62,751 nucleotides of DNA, from positions 1-62,751 of the forward strand of contig DIFE01000166.1 in NCBI GenBank assembly GCA_002418985.1. Reading direction: 5' to 3'. The position numbers and the translations under genes were made by a program. This DNA comes from Deltaproteobacteria bacterium UBA5756 (lineage in GTDB: Bacteria > Desulfobacterota > Syntrophorhabdia > Syntrophorhabdales > Syntrophorhabdaceae). This document shows, piece by piece, positions 33,232 through 41,326 of this stretch (its first letter is position 1; every line of letters starts with the position of its first letter). Below the pieces are notes generated by a model. That model did no database searches and was not told the DNA's origin. It saw only the letters and a list, made by a program, of their open reading frames with translations.

Positions 33232-34611
33232 ATGTTAAAAGAGTCGTTGATCAGTGAATTACAAAAGATTGTCGGTAAAGACAATGTCCTCACTGCACCT
33301 GAGGCGATGAAAGCGTATTCCTACGATGGGACGACAAGCTGGATCCATGAACCGGATGTCGTTGTCTTTCCTACGACTACAGACGAAGTATCCCGGATAA
33401 TGAAACTGGCGAATGCAGAAAAGGTACCCGTTACCCCCCGGGGCGGCGGCACAAATGTCAGCGGCGGATCCGTTCCCTGGCATGGCGGCATCGTTATGGT
33501 CATGACGCGGTTTAATAAGATTGTCAAGGTCGACAAGGAAAACCTGACCGCCACGGTGGAACCAGGCGTTGTCCTTCAGGACCTTACCCTCCGGCTCATG
33601 AAGGACGGTCTTTTCTTCCCGCCCGATCCCCAGAGCTTTTTGGGCGCCACCATGGGTGGGATCATATCCGAGAATGCCGGTGGTCCCGCCTGCGTAAAGT
33701 ATGGAGTGACCAAACAATATATCCTGGGTATCGAAGCGGTTTTGCCCACCGGCGAAGTCATCCACCTCGGCGGCAGGACATTGAAGAACGTTGTCGGCTA
33801 CGACCTGCTTCATATCTTCATCAGCGCTGAAGGAACACTCGGTGTCATCACCTCGGCCGAGTTGAAATTGAACCCCCTGCCCCAGGCAAGACAGACGCTT
33901 TGCGTTGTCTATGACGATGTCGCGGTCGCCGGCGAAGGCGTGTTCCGCGTGCTCGAGAACGGTGTTATCCCCTGCAAGATCGAAATGGTCGATAACTGGG
34001 TTATTAACAGGATCGAAGAGATGATGCCCATCGGTCTGCCGAAGGATGCCGATGCATGTCTGTTCTTTGAGGTTGATGGGATTCCTGAGGTTGTTGAGAA
34101 AGAAGCACAGAAGATCGCAGAGATCACCAAGAAATATGGCGCAAAGGAAGCCCGCATCGCAAAAGATGCCGACGACGCCAACAAGTATTGGATGGCCCGC
34201 CGCGCCGGTTTTGCCGCTGTCTTCGGAAAAGCCAAACAGGTATTCGCGGAAGATGTCACAGTGCCGCGCGGAAATATCCCCAAGTTTGTCAACAGGATAA
34301 AAGAACTCGCCAAGAAATATGATGTCGAGATAGTCGTCCTCGGCCATGCCGGTGACGGAAACCTCCATCCGGCCGCCCTGACAGATCCTGCCAACAAGGA
34401 CCATTATGAGCGCGCCTTAAAGGCAGTGGACGAGATCATCGAAAGCGCCGTTGAGTTTGGTGGCGTACTTTCCGGAGAACACGGAATCGGTCTCGAAAAG
34501 CAGAAATTCATGAAGAAGGTCACAGAGCCGGCCGTGATAAACATGATGAAGAACATAAAGGCTCTCATTGACCCGAACAACATCATGAACCCGGGTAAGA
34601 TCTGGGAGTAG
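33232..34611 (+). CDS. FAD-linked oxidase, GlcD / D-lactate dehydrogenase type
   Basis: 459-aa flavoprotein of the GlcD family. The FAD-binding PCMH domain is N-terminal (VTPRGGGTNVSGGSVPWHGG, GATMGGIISENAGG, GRTLKNVVGYDL), the FAD-linked oxidase C-domain has RRAGFAAVFG, VLGHAGDGNLHP with catalytic His, and GEHGIGLEKQKF. Such enzymes oxidise a 2-hydroxy acid (glycolate, D-lactate, 2-hydroxyglutarate) and pass electrons on. It forms an operon with the GlcF-like Fe-S subunit (20-base gap) and an acyl-CoA synthetase. In anaerobic syntrophs homologous pairs may serve hydroxy-acid oxidation or electron transfer coupled to acyl-CoA metabolism. The exact substrate is unknown. Confidence 0.85.
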   Translation: MLKESLISELQKIVGKDNVLTAPEAMKAYSYDGTTSWIHEPDVVVFPTTTDEVSRIMKLANAEKVPVTPRGGGTNVSGGSVPWHGGIVMVMTRFNKIVKVDKENLTATVEPGVVLQDLTLRLMKDGLFFPPDPQSFLGATMGGIISENAGGPACVKYGVTKQYILGIEAVLPTGEVIHLGGRTLKNVVGYDLLHIFISAEGTLGVITSAELKLNPLPQARQTLCVVYDDVAVAGEGVFRVLENGVIPCKIEMVDNWVINRIEEMMPIGLPKDADACLFFEVDGIPEVVEKEAQKIAEITKKYGAKEARIAKDADDANKYWMARRAGFAAVFGKAKQVFAEDVTVPRGNIPKFVNRIKELAKKYDVEIVVLGHAGDGNLHPAALTDPANKDHYERALKAVDEIIESAVEFGGVLSGEHGIGLEKQKFMKKVTEPAVINMMKNIKALIDPNNIMNPGKIWE

Positions 34612-34631
34612 TCCATAATAGGGGGTTGCGA

Positions 34632-35903
34632 GTGAAAGACCTGAAAGAACTTAAAAAAATAGAAGAATTCTCCAACCAGTGCACGAAGTGCGGCTTCTGC
34701 AGCTTCTTCTGCCCGGTTTACCAGGAAGAAAAAATGGAGACATCTGTGGCACGGGGCAAGAACTTCCTCGTGAAGCAGATACTTGCGGGACAACAGGAGT
34801 TTACCCCGGAGATGGCGGACATCATCGGGAAGTGCCTTCTGTGCAAACGTTGTGCGGCGAACTGTCCGGCAAAGACGCAGATAGACCGCGTCGTTGTTGG
34901 GGCTCGTGCGCAGATGGTAAAAAACCAGGGCCTTGGATTCATCAAGAACTTTGTCTTTCGTAAGGTCATGGCCAACAGGAAGTCCTTTGGGCGCTACGCC
35001 AAGCTCATGCAGAAATTTCAGTGGATGATGCCCAGGACGGAGGGAAAGATCCGTCACCTTCCCGATTTCGTGAAAGGCCTTGGGAAAAGGAACTTCCCCG
35101 AGCTTGCAAAAACATTCCTGAGAGATCAGGTCAAGCCGGTCTACAAACCCCAGAACGGCGAGAAACCGAAGATGCGGGTGGGTTTCTTCACAGGATGTGC
35201 CACAGACTTTGTCTACCCTGATTTCGGTCTCAAGTTCATCGATTTTCTTACCCGGCATGGCGTGGAAGTGGTAGTTCCCGATACTCAGAATTGCTGTGGT
35301 GCGGCCATTTATTTCAGTGGAGATTTAGAGACAGGCAGGATGTTGGCGGACCTGAACGTGAAGGCCTTCAAGGACCTGAACGTGGATTATATCGTTACGA
35401 CATGCGCGACCTGCAGCTCGACGCTGAAAGACTATCAGAAGTATCTTCCCGATAATGAAGAACAGAAGCAGCGTTATGAAGAGTTCGAAAAGAAGATCAA
35501 GGATAGCATGGAGTTCATTATAGATATCCTTAAGATTAAACCGGAAGATTTTAAGCTGAAAAAGGAGTTCGAAGGCAAGACAGTAACATGGCATGACCCC
35601 TGCCACCTTGTCAGGTATCAAAACATCAAGGATCAGCCGAGGGCGATTCTCAAGGCCCTCAAGGGTATTAAGTATGTAGAAATGCCCAATGCGGACCTCT
35701 GTTGTGGAATGGGCGGCTCGTTCAGCGTCTATCATTACGATCTGACGAAGAAAATAGCGGGCAAGAAAATGGACGGCATCAAAGCGACCGGAGCGGATAT
35801 CGTCGTAACCGCTTGCCCAGGCTGTATGATTAACCTCGAGGACAATGTTCTACTGAATAAAATGCCACAGAAGGTGCATCATCTCCTGGAGCTGGTAGAG
35901 TAG
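34632..35903 (+). CDS. Fe-S oxidoreductase, GlcF/HdrD-like (two 4Fe-4S, two CCG domains)
   Basis: 423-aa Fe-S protein. Two ferredoxin motifs are at the N-terminus (CTKCGFCSFFCP and CLLCKRCAANCP), then two CCG domains (NCCGAAIYFSGD with upstream CATDFVYPD and CATCSSTL; and LCCGMGGSFSVYH with CHLVRYQ and CPGC), which bind non-cubane or 4Fe-4S clusters. It is the partner of the FAD subunit upstream and passes electrons to a quinone or other carrier. There is no membrane segment. Start: GTG at 34632, with AGGGGG six bases before it. A TTG at 34626 is an in-frame alternative but sits too close to that site. Confidence 0.88.
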   Translation: MKDLKELKKIEEFSNQCTKCGFCSFFCPVYQEEKMETSVARGKNFLVKQILAGQQEFTPEMADIIGKCLLCKRCAANCPAKTQIDRVVVGARAQMVKNQGLGFIKNFVFRKVMANRKSFGRYAKLMQKFQWMMPRTEGKIRHLPDFVKGLGKRNFPELAKTFLRDQVKPVYKPQNGEKPKMRVGFFTGCATDFVYPDFGLKFIDFLTRHGVEVVVPDTQNCCGAAIYFSGDLETGRMLADLNVKAFKDLNVDYIVTTCATCSSTLKDYQKYLPDNEEQKQRYEEFEKKIKDSMEFIIDILKIKPEDFKLKKEFEGKTVTWHDPCHLVRYQNIKDQPRAILKALKGIKYVEMPNADLCCGMGGSFSVYHYDLTKKIAGKKMDGIKATGADIVVTACPGCMINLEDNVLLNKMPQKVHHLLELVE

Positions 35904-35965
35904 CAGATCGATATCCCTAGGACAACCGTACATCTACATCTCAAACTCACAGGAGGAGTACACAC

Positions 35966-37573
35966 ATGAAGAACGGCCACTGGATGACAGCGAAGGATGT
36001 TCTAAGGATTCAAGCATTTAAGTACCCCGACAAGATCGGCGCAAAAGATTTGTACAAGGCATTTACCTTCAAGCAGTGGAATGAGAGGACCTGCCGGCTG
36101 GCGAATGCTCTTGCCGATCTCGGTCTCAAAAAAGGCGATCGTTTTGCGGTTCTCGCCTACAACTGCGTTGAGTGGATGGATTTCTACGGCGCTGCAGCAA
36201 AGGGCGGCTTTCTGTGCGTTCCGCTCATGTTCAGGCTTGCGGCACCGGAGATGGAATACATCATCAATCACTGTGAAGCAAAGGTTCTTATAGTCCAGAG
36301 CGGAAAAGATCCCGCGGACGGCAAAGAATTCCCCTGGATCGATCAGGTTAATGGTATGAAGAAGAACCTGAAGACCGTCGAGCACTATATCAACTTTGCC
36401 GTAGACAGCCCCAGCTATGACGGCTACATCAATTACGAGCAGATGCTTGCGAAGGCAAGCCCCGAGGAACCAGCCGTGGAAGTTACCCCGGACGATATAT
36501 GGGTTATCATGTATACCGGCGGAACGACAGGTCTGCCCAAGGGCGTCATGAAGAGCCATGCAAACCTCTTCTCCCAGTATTTCATCATGATCTATGACCA
36601 CGAATTCAATTTCGACGATACTATCCTGTTGGTCATGCCCTGTTGCCACGTCAACTCACTCTTCTATTCATTCGTCGTGACCTGGGTAGGCGGCACCGTC
36701 ATGGCGTACAACATGGTTTCTTTCAACCCCGAAAGCCTCATCAAAACCTTCTCGGATCACGGAGTTACCTTTACATCTCTCGTTCCGACGCACTACATCA
36801 TGATGCTGGCACTCCCGGACGAAGTAAAGGCCAAATACAACCTGGGCGCGATCAAGAAACTGCTCTGCTCTTCGGCCCCCGCAAGGCGCGACACGAAGCA
36901 GGGTATCCTCGCAATGTTCCCCAACTCAAGACTGTTTGAGGCATATGGATCCACCGAGGCAGGCTGCGTGACCATCCTGAAACCGGAAGAACAGATGAAG
37001 AAGCTCGGTTCCATAGGGCGCGAGGCGATTGGAACGGACATCATCCAGATCTACGACGAAGACGGCAAACTCATAACCGAGCCGAACAAGATCGGTGAAC
37101 TCTACTCCCGCAGCCCGATGATCTTCGAGAGCTACTGGAAAGACCCGGAAAGGACGAAGAATGCAATGAAGGGTCAGTACTTCAGCGCAGGCGACATGGG
37201 CTACCGCGATGAGGAAGGCTATTACTATCTCGTCGACAGAAAGGCCAACATGATCATCTCCGGCGGCGAGAACATCTTCCCGTCGGAAGTCGAAAACTGC
37301 GTGGGCGGACACCCTGACGTCAAAGACGTAGCCGTCATCGGCATTCCCCATGAGAAGTGGGGCGAACAGGTAACGGCAGTCGTCGTTCTCCACGAAGGCA
37401 AGAAGATGGAGCCCAAGGACGTCACCGCATGGTGCAAGGGGAAGATCGCTGGCTTCAAGGTTCCCAAGAACGTCTATATCATCCCCGATGAAGAGATGCC
37501 GAGATCGGGCGCCGGCAAGATTCTCCATAGGATCCTTCGCGACCGTTATGGCAAATGGGGAGACCAGCAGTAG
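35966..37573 (+). CDS. acyl-CoA synthetase (AMP-forming), copy 1
   Basis: 535-aa class I adenylate-forming ligase, which activates a carboxylic acid with ATP and CoA. Motif I YTGGTTGLPKGVMKSH (about 182-197), the CCHVNSLFYSFV substrate pocket region, A5 YGSTEAGCVT, hinge region GDMGYRDEEGYYYLVDRK, A8 MIISGGENIFPSEVE, and C-terminal catalytic Lys in PRSGAGKILHR. It closely resembles short/medium-chain or aromatic acyl-CoA synthetases and has no membrane segment. Third gene of the GlcD-GlcF operon (62-base gap, AGGAGGAG RBS). A tandem paralogue follows 370 bases downstream. The acid is not determinable; linkage to a hydroxy-acid-oxidase-like pair suggests co-use in one degradative route. Confidence 0.88.
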   Translation: MKNGHWMTAKDVLRIQAFKYPDKIGAKDLYKAFTFKQWNERTCRLANALADLGLKKGDRFAVLAYNCVEWMDFYGAAAKGGFLCVPLMFRLAAPEMEYIINHCEAKVLIVQSGKDPADGKEFPWIDQVNGMKKNLKTVEHYINFAVDSPSYDGYINYEQMLAKASPEEPAVEVTPDDIWVIMYTGGTTGLPKGVMKSHANLFSQYFIMIYDHEFNFDDTILLVMPCCHVNSLFYSFVVTWVGGTVMAYNMVSFNPESLIKTFSDHGVTFTSLVPTHYIMMLALPDEVKAKYNLGAIKKLLCSSAPARRDTKQGILAMFPNSRLFEAYGSTEAGCVTILKPEEQMKKLGSIGREAIGTDIIQIYDEDGKLITEPNKIGELYSRSPMIFESYWKDPERTKNAMKGQYFSAGDMGYRDEEGYYYLVDRKANMIISGGENIFPSEVENCVGGHPDVKDVAVIGIPHEKWGEQVTAVVVLHEGKKMEPKDVTAWCKGKIAGFKVPKNVYIIPDEEMPRSGAGKILHRILRDRYGKWGDQQ

Positions 37574-37600
37574 AATCTTTATCTTTCAATGAACAAATAG

Positions 37601-37626
37601 CGGGGACTTCGGTCCCCGTTTTTTTG
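37601..37626 (+). terminator. Rho-independent terminator, copy 1
   Basis: CGGGGAC-TTCG-GTCCCCG, a stable tetraloop hairpin, followed by eight T. The same hairpin follows copy 2 of the synthetase. Confidence 0.95.
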
Positions 37627-37943
37627 TTTTGAGGTGGGGCGGGGATTGTGGGATGTGAATTATTGGCCCGGCGCGATGCAGAAGGCATTTTAGTATTGAA
37701 AAAAAAAGTCCCGTAAGGTAAAAGTAAGCTATAAGGTTTGGGTTAAGGGGTTACGTGAGAAGCTGTAAAGGTACGCACTCATTACTGGCCGTCTCTCTGA
37801 CGGTGCAATTTCATATTTATTTCCGGATATCATGTTTCTGCAGCGCTTCAGGTATTGCCTGGTGTTGAGCACGACGCCCCGCTGATCCTTTTAGGGGGCG
37901 ACATAACGGGATTTTCATCAATCACATTAAGGAGGGTTTTGTT
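37627..37943. other. intergenic region between the synthetase copies
   Basis: 317 bases without a gene. A weak promoter-like TTGAAA, 17 bases, TAAAAG begins near 37693. Farther on, CGCCCC (37875-37880) and GGGGCG (37895-37900) can form a small hairpin 44 bases before the next ATG, and AAGGAGGG is the ribosome site. I see no reading frame that looks coding. This region must hold the separate control of copy 2, since a strong terminator closes the upstream operon. Confidence 0.4.
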
Positions 37944-39551
37944 ATGAAGAACGGTCATTGGTTGACGGCTAAGGATGTGCTGAGAGTGAATGCTTTTAAG
38001 TGGCCTGACAAGGTGGGCATCAAGGATCTTTACAAGGCCTTTACATTCAAGCAGTGGAATGAAAGGGCCTGCAGGCTTGCGAATGCCCTCGCTGACCTGG
38101 GGATGAAGAAAGGCGACCGTTTCGCGGTTCTCGGATACAACTGTGTCGAGTGGCTGGATTTCTACGCGGCTGCCGCTAAGGGCGGATTCCTGTGCGTGCC
38201 CCTCATGTTCAGGCTTGCGGCCCCGGAAATGGAATACATCATCAATCACTGCGAAGCAAAGGTCTTTATCGTTCAGAGCGGCGTCGACAAGGCGGACGGC
38301 AAGGAATTTCCCTGGATCGACCAGGTCAACGGAATGAAGAAGAACCTGAAAACCGTTGAACACTACATCAACTACGCCGTAGACAGCCCCAGCTATGACG
38401 GCTTTATCAACTACGAGCAGATGCTCGCCAAGGCCAGCCCCGCAGAGCCCGATGTTGTCGTCGATCCCGATGATATCTGGGTCATCATGTACACGGGCGG
38501 GACCACAGGTCTTCCGAAGGGCGTTATGAAGAGCCACGCCAACCTCTTCTCCCAGTATTACATTATGATTTACGATCACAATTTCAACTTCGATGACTGC
38601 AACCTGCTCGTCATGCCCTGTTGCCACGTCAACTCTCTTTTCTATTCATTCGTTGTGACCTGGGTAGGCGGCACCGTCATGGCCTACAACATGGTCTCCT
38701 TCAACCCTGAAGGGCTCATCAAGACCTTCGCGGACTTTGGGGTTACCTTCACGTCTCTGGTGCCGACACACTATATCATGATGCTGGCCCTTCCCGAGGA
38801 AGTAAGGGCGAAATATGACCTCAGCGCCATAAAGAAGTTGCTCATCTCCTCAGCACCCGCACGGCGCGACACGAAGCAGGGCATCCTCAAGATGTTCCCC
38901 AACTCCGAGCTTTATGAGGCATACGGTTCGACGGAGGCGGGTATTGTTACCGTTCTGAAACCGCACGAACAGATGACGAAGCTCGGTTCCTGCGGACGGG
39001 AGGTTATGGGCAGCGATGTCCTGAGACTCTATGATGAAGACGGAAACCTTGTTGACAAACCGAATGTAGTCGGGGAGCTTTATTCCAGGAGCCCGCAGAT
39101 CTTCGAGCAGTACTGGAAGGATCCTGAAAAGACCAAGGCAGCCATGAAGGGCGAGTACTTCAGCGCCGGCGATATGGCGATGCGGGATGAGGAAGGCTAC
39201 TACACCCTCGTCGACAGAAAGGCCAACATGATCATTTCCGGTGGTGAGAACATCTTCCCGTCGGAAGTCGAGAACTGCGTAGGCGGCCATCCGGACATCA
39301 AAGACGTAGCCGTCATCGGTGTCCCTCATGAAAAGTGGGGCGAACAGGTAACGGCGGTTGTCGTCCTTCATGAAGGAAAGACCCTGGAAGCTAAAGATGT
39401 TTCAGAGTGGTGCAAGGGCAAGATTGCCGGTTTCAAGGTCCCGAAGAACATCGTCTTCATCAAAGATGAAGAGATGCCGAGATCGGGCGCCGGCAAGATC
39501 CTCCACAGGATCCTCCGCGAGCGTTACGGTAAATGGGCCGATCATCAGTAA
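37944..39551 (+). CDS. acyl-CoA synthetase (AMP-forming), copy 2
   Basis: 535 aa, exactly the same length as copy 1 and plainly a recent paralogue: most of the sequence is identical, including MKNGHW, YTGGTTGLPKGVMKSH, VMPCCHVNSLFYSF and PRSGAGKILHRILR. Differences cluster in a few places: the start of the protein, the stretch after VDSPSYDG, the segment after YGSTEAG (IVTVLKPHEQ versus CVTILKPEEQ), and EDGNLVDKPNVVGEL versus EDGKLITEPNKIGEL. All catalytic motifs are intact in both. Having separate terminators and a 317-base spacer, the two copies can be expressed under different conditions. Substrate as uncertain as for copy 1. Confidence 0.88.
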   Translation: MKNGHWLTAKDVLRVNAFKWPDKVGIKDLYKAFTFKQWNERACRLANALADLGMKKGDRFAVLGYNCVEWLDFYAAAAKGGFLCVPLMFRLAAPEMEYIINHCEAKVFIVQSGVDKADGKEFPWIDQVNGMKKNLKTVEHYINYAVDSPSYDGFINYEQMLAKASPAEPDVVVDPDDIWVIMYTGGTTGLPKGVMKSHANLFSQYYIMIYDHNFNFDDCNLLVMPCCHVNSLFYSFVVTWVGGTVMAYNMVSFNPEGLIKTFADFGVTFTSLVPTHYIMMLALPEEVRAKYDLSAIKKLLISSAPARRDTKQGILKMFPNSELYEAYGSTEAGIVTVLKPHEQMTKLGSCGREVMGSDVLRLYDEDGNLVDKPNVVGELYSRSPQIFEQYWKDPEKTKAAMKGEYFSAGDMAMRDEEGYYTLVDRKANMIISGGENIFPSEVENCVGGHPDIKDVAVIGVPHEKWGEQVTAVVVLHEGKTLEAKDVSEWCKGKIAGFKVPKNIVFIKDEEMPRSGAGKILHRILRERYGKWADHQ

Positions 39552-39570
39552 GATAACGAGACTAGAAAAA

Positions 39571-39597
39571 CGGGGACTTCGGTCCCCGTTTTTTTTT
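39571..39597 (+). terminator. Rho-independent terminator, copy 2
   Basis: Same 18-base hairpin as copy 1 (CGGGGAC-TTCG-GTCCCCG) followed by ten T. Its presence after both synthetase genes fits duplication of gene plus terminator, although the TTCG hairpin is also a common terminator form. Confidence 0.95.
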
Positions 39598-39602
39598 ACA
39601 GG

Positions 39603-39716
39603 CTATGGGTGATAGGTAACAGGAAGAAAGGAGAAGCCTTTTGCAGAGGTTTTCCCATCACCCATCACCCATCACCCATCACCCATCACCCATCACCCAT
39701 CACCCATCACCCATCA
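39603..39716. repeat. heptad repeats incl. nine perfect CCCATCA units, locus C
   Basis: 39654-39716 holds nine perfect tandem CCCATCA units (63 bases). At 39603-39625 the minus strand reads CCTGTTA CCTATCA CCCATAG, facing the array in the opposite sense. It lies after the synthetase terminator and 9 bases before a promoter-like sequence of the DUF3553 gene. A 7-base unit number could vary by slippage. Confidence 0.95.
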
Positions 39717-39724
39717 CGGTCTTC

Positions 39725-39753
39725 TTGTCCCTCCCTCTATTTTATGATATGCT
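39725..39753 (+). promoter_or_regulatory. candidate promoter abutting the DUF3553 start
   Basis: TTGTCC, exactly 17 bases, TATGCT; the -10 ends six bases before the ATG at 39760, so a transcript would begin at about the start codon. It lies just downstream of the CCCATCA array. Confidence 0.45.
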
Positions 39754-39759
39754 TACCCG

Positions 39760-40050
39760 ATGATAGCCGATTATTCCTTGTATTTGCAGGTTGGCGATCA
39801 TGTGTATCATAGGCGGTACGCGCGATGGGGCATGGGGATCGTCGTTGAGGAACGCAGGTCCGAATTGCCCGGTGGGTTCTGCTATGTCCGTATCGACTTT
39901 CAGGATGGAAAGATACGCGTTTTCGACAATAACTGCAAGAGCGTGAATTGCTGTTATTACGCGGGGATTGAAAAGATAGAGGAGAGACATGTCTGTCTGG
40001 AAGAGGCCCCGCGAACCAGGAAAAAATCGAAGAAGATGCTTCCTCTCTGA
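39760..40050 (+). CDS. DUF3553-like small protein
   Basis: 96-aa protein. Residues about 10-60 (VGDHVYHRRYARWGMGIV, then YVRIDFQDGKIRVF) resemble the DUF3553 / CarD-N-like small beta-barrel fold in which a GDxVxHxxxGxGxV strand is followed by a VxF-x-G-K strand. The tail is basic (RKKSKKM). A few such proteins bind RNA polymerase or nucleic acid; function here is unknown. There are two adjacent Cys in VNCCYYAG. No Shine-Dalgarno sequence is visible, and the promoter abuts the ATG. It is followed after 36 bases by selD and the two are probably co-transcribed. Confidence 0.6.
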   Translation: MIADYSLYLQVGDHVYHRRYARWGMGIVVEERRSELPGGFCYVRIDFQDGKIRVFDNNCKSVNCCYYAGIEKIEERHVCLEEAPRTRKKSKKMLPL

Positions 40051-40086
40051 GGGAACGGACGTGTTGGGATAATGACCGGAGGACGG

Positions 40087-41112
40087 ATGGACACCGAACT
40101 GACAAAATTTGTCCGCGGCGGCGGGTGAGCGTCGAAGATAGGTCCGGGTGACCTGGCGAACATCCTTTGCGGGATAGACATCCCTGCGGATGAACATGTG
40201 ATTGTAGGCATTGAAGGCTTTGAAGACGCAGGCGTCTACAAGGTGACGGACGAGATTGCCCTTGTTCAGACGGTGGACTTCTTTACTCCCGTTGTCGACG
40301 ACCCTTACTGGTTTGGCCAGATAGCAGCCGCCAACGCTTTAAGCGACATATACGCAATGGGAGCCATACCGAAGACCGCCCTCAATCTTGTCTGCTTCTC
40401 GCCGAAGAGATTTGACATATCGATCCTGAAGGAGATCATCCGGGGTGGTGCGGACAAGATCCGTGAAGCCGGGGCGAGCCTTCTTGGAGGCCACAGCGTG
40501 GATGACGAAGAGATTAAGTACGGGCTCTCCGTTACAGGAATAGTCCATCCCGACAAGGTCCTGCTCAACGAGGGGGCCAGGCCTTCGGACATTCTTATCC
40601 TGACGAAGCCTCTCGGGACGGGAATCATGAATACTGCCATCAAAGGCAAGCTTCTTAATGACGATCGGGCAATGGGTCTGGCAAGGGTCATGGCCACCCT
40701 CAACAAGACGGCGGCCGAGGCGATGCTTTCGGTGAATACACACGCCTGTACCGATGTGACCGGTTTTGGCCTGGCGGGACACCTTAAGGAGATGATCCGG
40801 GAAACACTGGGTGTTGAACTCTACACCGGGAAGCTTCCCTATTTTCAGGAAGCTGTCGAATTTGCCGCATCAGGTTTGGTTCCCGGCGGCCTTTATCGCA
40901 ACAGGGATTTTTACAAAGAACACATAGTGACCTCTCGGTCCGACTTTTTCTTTGATATCATCTTCGATCCGCAGACATCGGGCGGTCTTCTTATAGCCCT
41001 CGACCCCGCCGACAGGACAAAATTCGAAGAGACGGCCGTCCGGCTGGGCGTGGAGTATCACATCATCGGAACCTTTCTGGAAGAACCGAAGGGAAAGATA
41101 CTACTGGCTTGA
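40087..41112 (+). CDS. selD: selenide, water dikinase SelD, containing selenocysteine (UGA at 40126-40128)
   Basis: 341-aa SelD if the in-frame TGA at 40126-40128 is read as selenocysteine. SelD makes selenophosphate from selenide and ATP for Sec-tRNA synthesis and tRNA selenation. The start ATG at 40087 follows GGAGGACGG. Residues 1-13 are MDTELTKFVRGGG, residue 14 is Sec, and then ASKIGPGDLANIL: this is the family's active site GG-(U/C)-xxK-xxPxxL with the catalytic Sec and Lys17. The rest is intact: VQTVDFFTPVVDDPYWFG, AAANALSDIYAMGA, LLGGHSVDDEE, DVTGFGLAGHL, FDPQTSGGLL. A UGA-as-stop reading would give only the product beginning at the GTG of 40198, missing the catalytic loop. A SECIS-like hairpin is 11 bases after the UGA. 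An in-frame ATG at 40072 is an alternative start. Confidence 0.92.
40126..40154 (+). promoter_or_regulatory. Sec UGA codon and bacterial SECIS-like hairpin
   Basis: After TGA (40126-40128) and 11 bases comes AGGTC-CGGGT-GACCT (40140-40154), a 5-bp stem with a GG-containing 5-base loop. Distance and GG-bearing loop resemble known bacterial SECIS elements bound by SelB. Confidence 0.7.
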
Positions 41113-41165
41113 TCCCGGAGAGCCGCAGATGATCAGCCCGCCTTTGCAAAAGAACAAAAACCAAA

Positions 41166-41198
41166 TTATAGGTCCTATAAGTCGTATAAGACCTATAA
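41166..41198. repeat. AT-rich palindrome in convergent gap
   Basis: TTATAGGTC and GACCTATAA (perfect 9-bp arms) flank a 15-base loop. It lies between selD and the convergent persulfide dioxygenase gene. It may be a weak terminator or a dispersed palindromic element; the rest of 41113-41326 holds nothing I can name. Confidence 0.5.
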
Positions 41199-41326
41199 AA
41201 TTCTTCTAAGAACCGGCACAGTCATTACCTGATCCCGGTTGGATGTTCTAACGAGGGTTCCTCATTTTCTTTGTCGCCCGCTTGAGAGGCGGGATGGCGC
41301 GAGGCGATCTTCTAATCTTTCGATTC

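Noticed and set aside
33259..34404. 381-codon open frame on the minus strand, antisense to the GlcD-like gene
   Set aside because: Its product is Asp/His/Gly-rich with no domain, and it mirrors a gene with intact FAD-oxidase motifs; it is a shadow of that gene's codon pattern.
37875..37900. CGCCCC/GGGGCG hairpin before synthetase copy 2 as a riboswitch
   Set aside because: Only a 6-bp stem with no extended conserved core; not enough for a riboswitch call.
39654..39716. CCCATCA array as a CRISPR
   Set aside because: The unit is 7 bases with no spacers and no cas genes nearby; it is a simple tandem repeat.
40198..41112. selD as a shorter gene starting at GTG 40198
   Set aside because: That frame would lack the catalytic loop and has no ribosome site, while the extension through TGA fits the family exactly.
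41113..41326. Possible tRNA-Sec gene next to selD
   Set aside because: No long-acceptor cloverleaf or tRNA-like segment in this gap; only an AT-rich palindrome.
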